Shown one piece after another: positions 23,953 through 25,428 of a DNA stretch of 25,428 nucleotides. Under the pieces are notes generated by a model. The model was not told the DNA's origin and ran no database searches. It saw only the letters and a program-made list of their open reading frames with translations. Every line of letters begins with the position of its first letter. The stretch's first letter is position 1. The stretch lies in assembly GCF_039768865.1 (NCBI RefSeq), contig NZ_JBDMZQ010000064.1; one strand, written 5' to 3'. Source of the stretch: Wenyingzhuangia sp039768865. Its GTDB lineage: Bacteria; Bacteroidota; Bacteroidia; Flavobacteriales; Flavobacteriaceae. The position numbers and the translations under genes were made by a program.

Positions 23953-25182
23953 TTGAAAACAAATAGACGTCATTTTATAAAAAGTATGTCTGCACTTGGT
24001 ATTCTAGGTGTAACATATCCTTTGTTATCATCTTGCGTCAATAAAAATGGAACGGGGTATTTAAACGAAAAGATCACAAAAATCGAATTGTTTAGATACG
24101 ACATTAATATACCTCGTTATTTTTCTTGGGGAACTTGGCATAACCGTCAGCATTTATTTATTAAGATCTCTTCAGGAGAGTTTTATGGTTGGACAGAAAC
24201 GCCAGCTTCAAAAAATAATCCTGATTTTAAACCGACGGCTTGGGTTGAATATTTAAAGCAATTTAAAGGGGTAACAATAGGTGAAGGACAAAAGTTATTA
24301 GCTTCAGAACAAGTTTTAGGTTCCAAACGTTCTTTAAAAATGTTAGAGTCTTTAGATATGGGCCTTTTAGATCTTTCAGGAAGACTTCAAAATAAATCGG
24401 CTATAGAATTATTGGGTTTAAACGGAACTAAACCAGTTCCAGGATTGTATTGCATTTTAGATAAGGACGAGAAAAAAGTAAAAGCAGAAGCAGAGAAAAG
24501 CATCGAACAGAATTTAGGACATCATATGAAGTTTAAGATGTATGGTGATGAAGCCGTAGATATGAAATTACTTAAAACGATACGAGATGTTTTAGGAGAT
24601 GAAGCAGTAGTGATTTCAGATGTTAATAAAGGGTATAAGAAATGGCAATCACTAGACGAATTACAATCTATATTAGATCGTTTTAAAGATAATGGATTAA
24701 ATGCTATAGAGGATCCAGCTAATTTAAAACCAATTGAATGGGTTCAATTACAGGAAATGGTTGGTGAGTTGGCCTTAATTCCAGATGTACCAATGCGTCC
24801 AGCGTGGAAAGGTTTAGAAACCATAACAAAAGGGATGGGAAGAATTTATAATTTACATCCTTCAACTATGGGAAGCTTAAATCACACAGCGCAATTGGCT
24901 CAAAAAGTAAAAGACTTAGGCGCAAAAGTAATGATAGGAGATGATAGTTTAGTAGGACCTGCGTGTTCTGCGTGGCAACAATTAGCAATAGGTTTGGATG
25001 CGACTTGGGTAGAAGCCATAGAGAAAAAAGAAGATTCTAAACTATATCTAGAATGTCTGCAAAGTACTGCTACTAAAAAAGACACTAATGGTTATTATTC
25101 TTATCAACCAAAACCTGGTTTTGGTGTGGAATTAGACACCAATCGATTAAAAAAAATAAGTGAATTGTATATAGAAGTGTAA
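23953..25182 (+). CDS. Tat/lipoprotein-exported enolase-superfamily enzyme (mandelate racemase/muconate lactonizing type)
   Basis: This 409-residue protein starts with R5-R6-H-F-I-K10 and a hydrophobic stretch ending LLSSC28, i.e. a twin-arginine signal with a lipobox. The start is TTG; the first internal ATG (residue 12) would remove the twin arginines, so TTG is preferred. The body shows the enolase-superfamily set: K193-F-K195 (KxK), metal ligands D223 (DVN), E253 (EDP) and D278 (PDVP), with spacings near those of mandelate racemase, followed by NLH302PS and IGDD331SLVGPA. Such enzymes abstract the proton next to a carboxylate, giving racemisation, dehydration or cycloisomerisation of sugar acids. 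Most relatives are cytoplasmic, so an exported one inside a uronate-degrading locus is unusual. It might act on uronates or unsaturated uronates released by the lyases (inference). It is 49 bp before the terminal sulfatase gene. Confidence 0.85.
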   Translation: MKTNRRHFIKSMSALGILGVTYPLLSSCVNKNGTGYLNEKITKIELFRYDINIPRYFSWGTWHNRQHLFIKISSGEFYGWTETPASKNNPDFKPTAWVEYLKQFKGVTIGEGQKLLASEQVLGSKRSLKMLESLDMGLLDLSGRLQNKSAIELLGLNGTKPVPGLYCILDKDEKKVKAEAEKSIEQNLGHHMKFKMYGDEAVDMKLLKTIRDVLGDEAVVISDVNKGYKKWQSLDELQSILDRFKDNGLNAIEDPANLKPIEWVQLQEMVGELALIPDVPMRPAWKGLETITKGMGRIYNLHPSTMGSLNHTAQLAQKVKDLGAKVMIGDDSLVGPACSAWQQLAIGLDATWVEAIEKKEDSKLYLECLQSTATKKDTNGYYSYQPKPGFGVELDTNRLKKISELYIEV

Positions 25183-25231
25183 CGTAAATATAAATTTTAA
25201 AAGACTGTTGAAAACGATAAAAAACATAATA

Positions 25232-25428
25232 ATGATAGTTAAAAAAATAGATCCTATTTTTTTCGTTATGTTATTTTTTTTCTTGTTGACGAATTGTCAA
25301 AAAGAACAATTTGTTCAAAAACCTAATGTACTACTTATTTGTGTGGATGACCTTCGTCCAGAGTTAAAGAGTTTTGGAGCAGAGTATATTAGCTCACCTA
25401 ATATTGATGCTTTAGCGGAAAAAGGAAT
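25232..25428 (+). CDS. S1-family sulfatase lipoprotein, N-terminal part only (cut by window edge)
   Basis: An ATG at 25232 opens a frame that stays open to the right edge (65 codons plus two bases). The signal peptide ends LLTNC, with the lipid-accepting Cys at residue 22. PNVLLICVDDLRPEL follows, the first strand and metal-binding Asp pair of S1 sulfatases, then SSPNIDALAEKG. The VDDLRPEL wording is common in iduronate-2-sulfatase-like members (S1_7 group), but the formylglycine site is not in the window, so no subfamily is assigned. It follows the enolase-superfamily gene by 49 bp on the same strand and probably belongs to the same transcript. Its completeness cannot be judged. Confidence 0.85.
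   Translation, partial: MIVKKIDPIFFVMLFFFLLTNCQKEQFVQKPNVLLICVDDLRPELKSFGAEYISSPNIDALAEKG

Noticed and set aside
1..25428. CRISPR array, tRNA or rRNA gene, insertion sequence or phage remnant
   Set aside because: Coding genes fill nearly the whole window, the gaps are short, and I saw no regularly spaced repeats, tRNA-like cloverleaf, transposase or integrase sequence.

Overview
The window is a carbohydrate-degradation locus (part of a polysaccharide utilization locus, PUL) from a low-GC member of the Bacteroidota, most likely a marine Flavobacteriaceae. The basis for this is the family content, the predominance of export or lipoprotein signals on the gene products, the lack of Shine-Dalgarno sequences, and one sequence matching the Bacteroidota TAnnTTTG -7 element. 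The families present (S1 sulfatases, GH78 and GH106 alpha-L-rhamnosidases, a BNR_4-type lyase resembling PL24/PL25 ulvan lyases, a heparinase II/III-like lyase) fit a sulfated, rhamnose- and uronate-rich polymer. Green-algal ulvan is the best guess. The substrate is inferred from families and has not been shown. No SusC/SusD pair, transporter, sensor or cytoplasmic sugar-catabolism gene lies in the window, so it is an internal piece of a larger locus.

Layout: (1) The first 155 bases hold the start of a sulfatase lipoprotein on the minus strand, cut by the window edge. (2) A 235-bp divergent region separates it from a plus-strand pair: a sulfatase-GH78 fusion (391-3918) and a DUF5060/TIM-barrel lipoprotein (3949-5817). 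(3) A convergent gap of 66 bp leads to a minus-strand pair read from 8602 down to 5884: a tandem DUF1080 lipoprotein and a Tat-exported Gfo/Idh/MocA oxidoreductase, overlapping by 8 bp. (4) A 183-bp divergent region leads to a long plus-strand run with gaps of 4-53 bp: nucleoside-hydrolase-like fusion, heparinase-like lyase, GH106, BNR_4 lyase, GH78 with a C-terminal F5/8 domain, a second GH78-like enzyme, an exported enolase-superfamily lipoprotein, and the first 197 bases of another sulfatase lipoprotein (25232 onward).

A plausible division of labour (inference): lyases cut the polymer, sulfatases remove sulfate from rhamnose, and four rhamnosidase modules (two GH78, one GH106, one sulfatase-linked GH78) release rhamnose. 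The oxidoreductase and DUF1080 pair may cleave glycosidic bonds by an oxidation/elimination route. The roles of the nucleoside-hydrolase-like protein and of the exported enolase-superfamily protein are unknown.

The most interesting non-coding signal is a motif, core CAGGATAG and in fuller form CAATCAGKATAGWACAGG. It occurs four times, only in the two divergent intergenic regions as far as I could see by eye. Each copy points at one of the four divergent start codons, and three of the four lie 63-69 bp from the start. It looks like the operator or upstream promoter element of one shared regulator. There are no RNA genes, mobile elements or CRISPR arrays that I can see, and no gene-free stretch longer than 300 bp.
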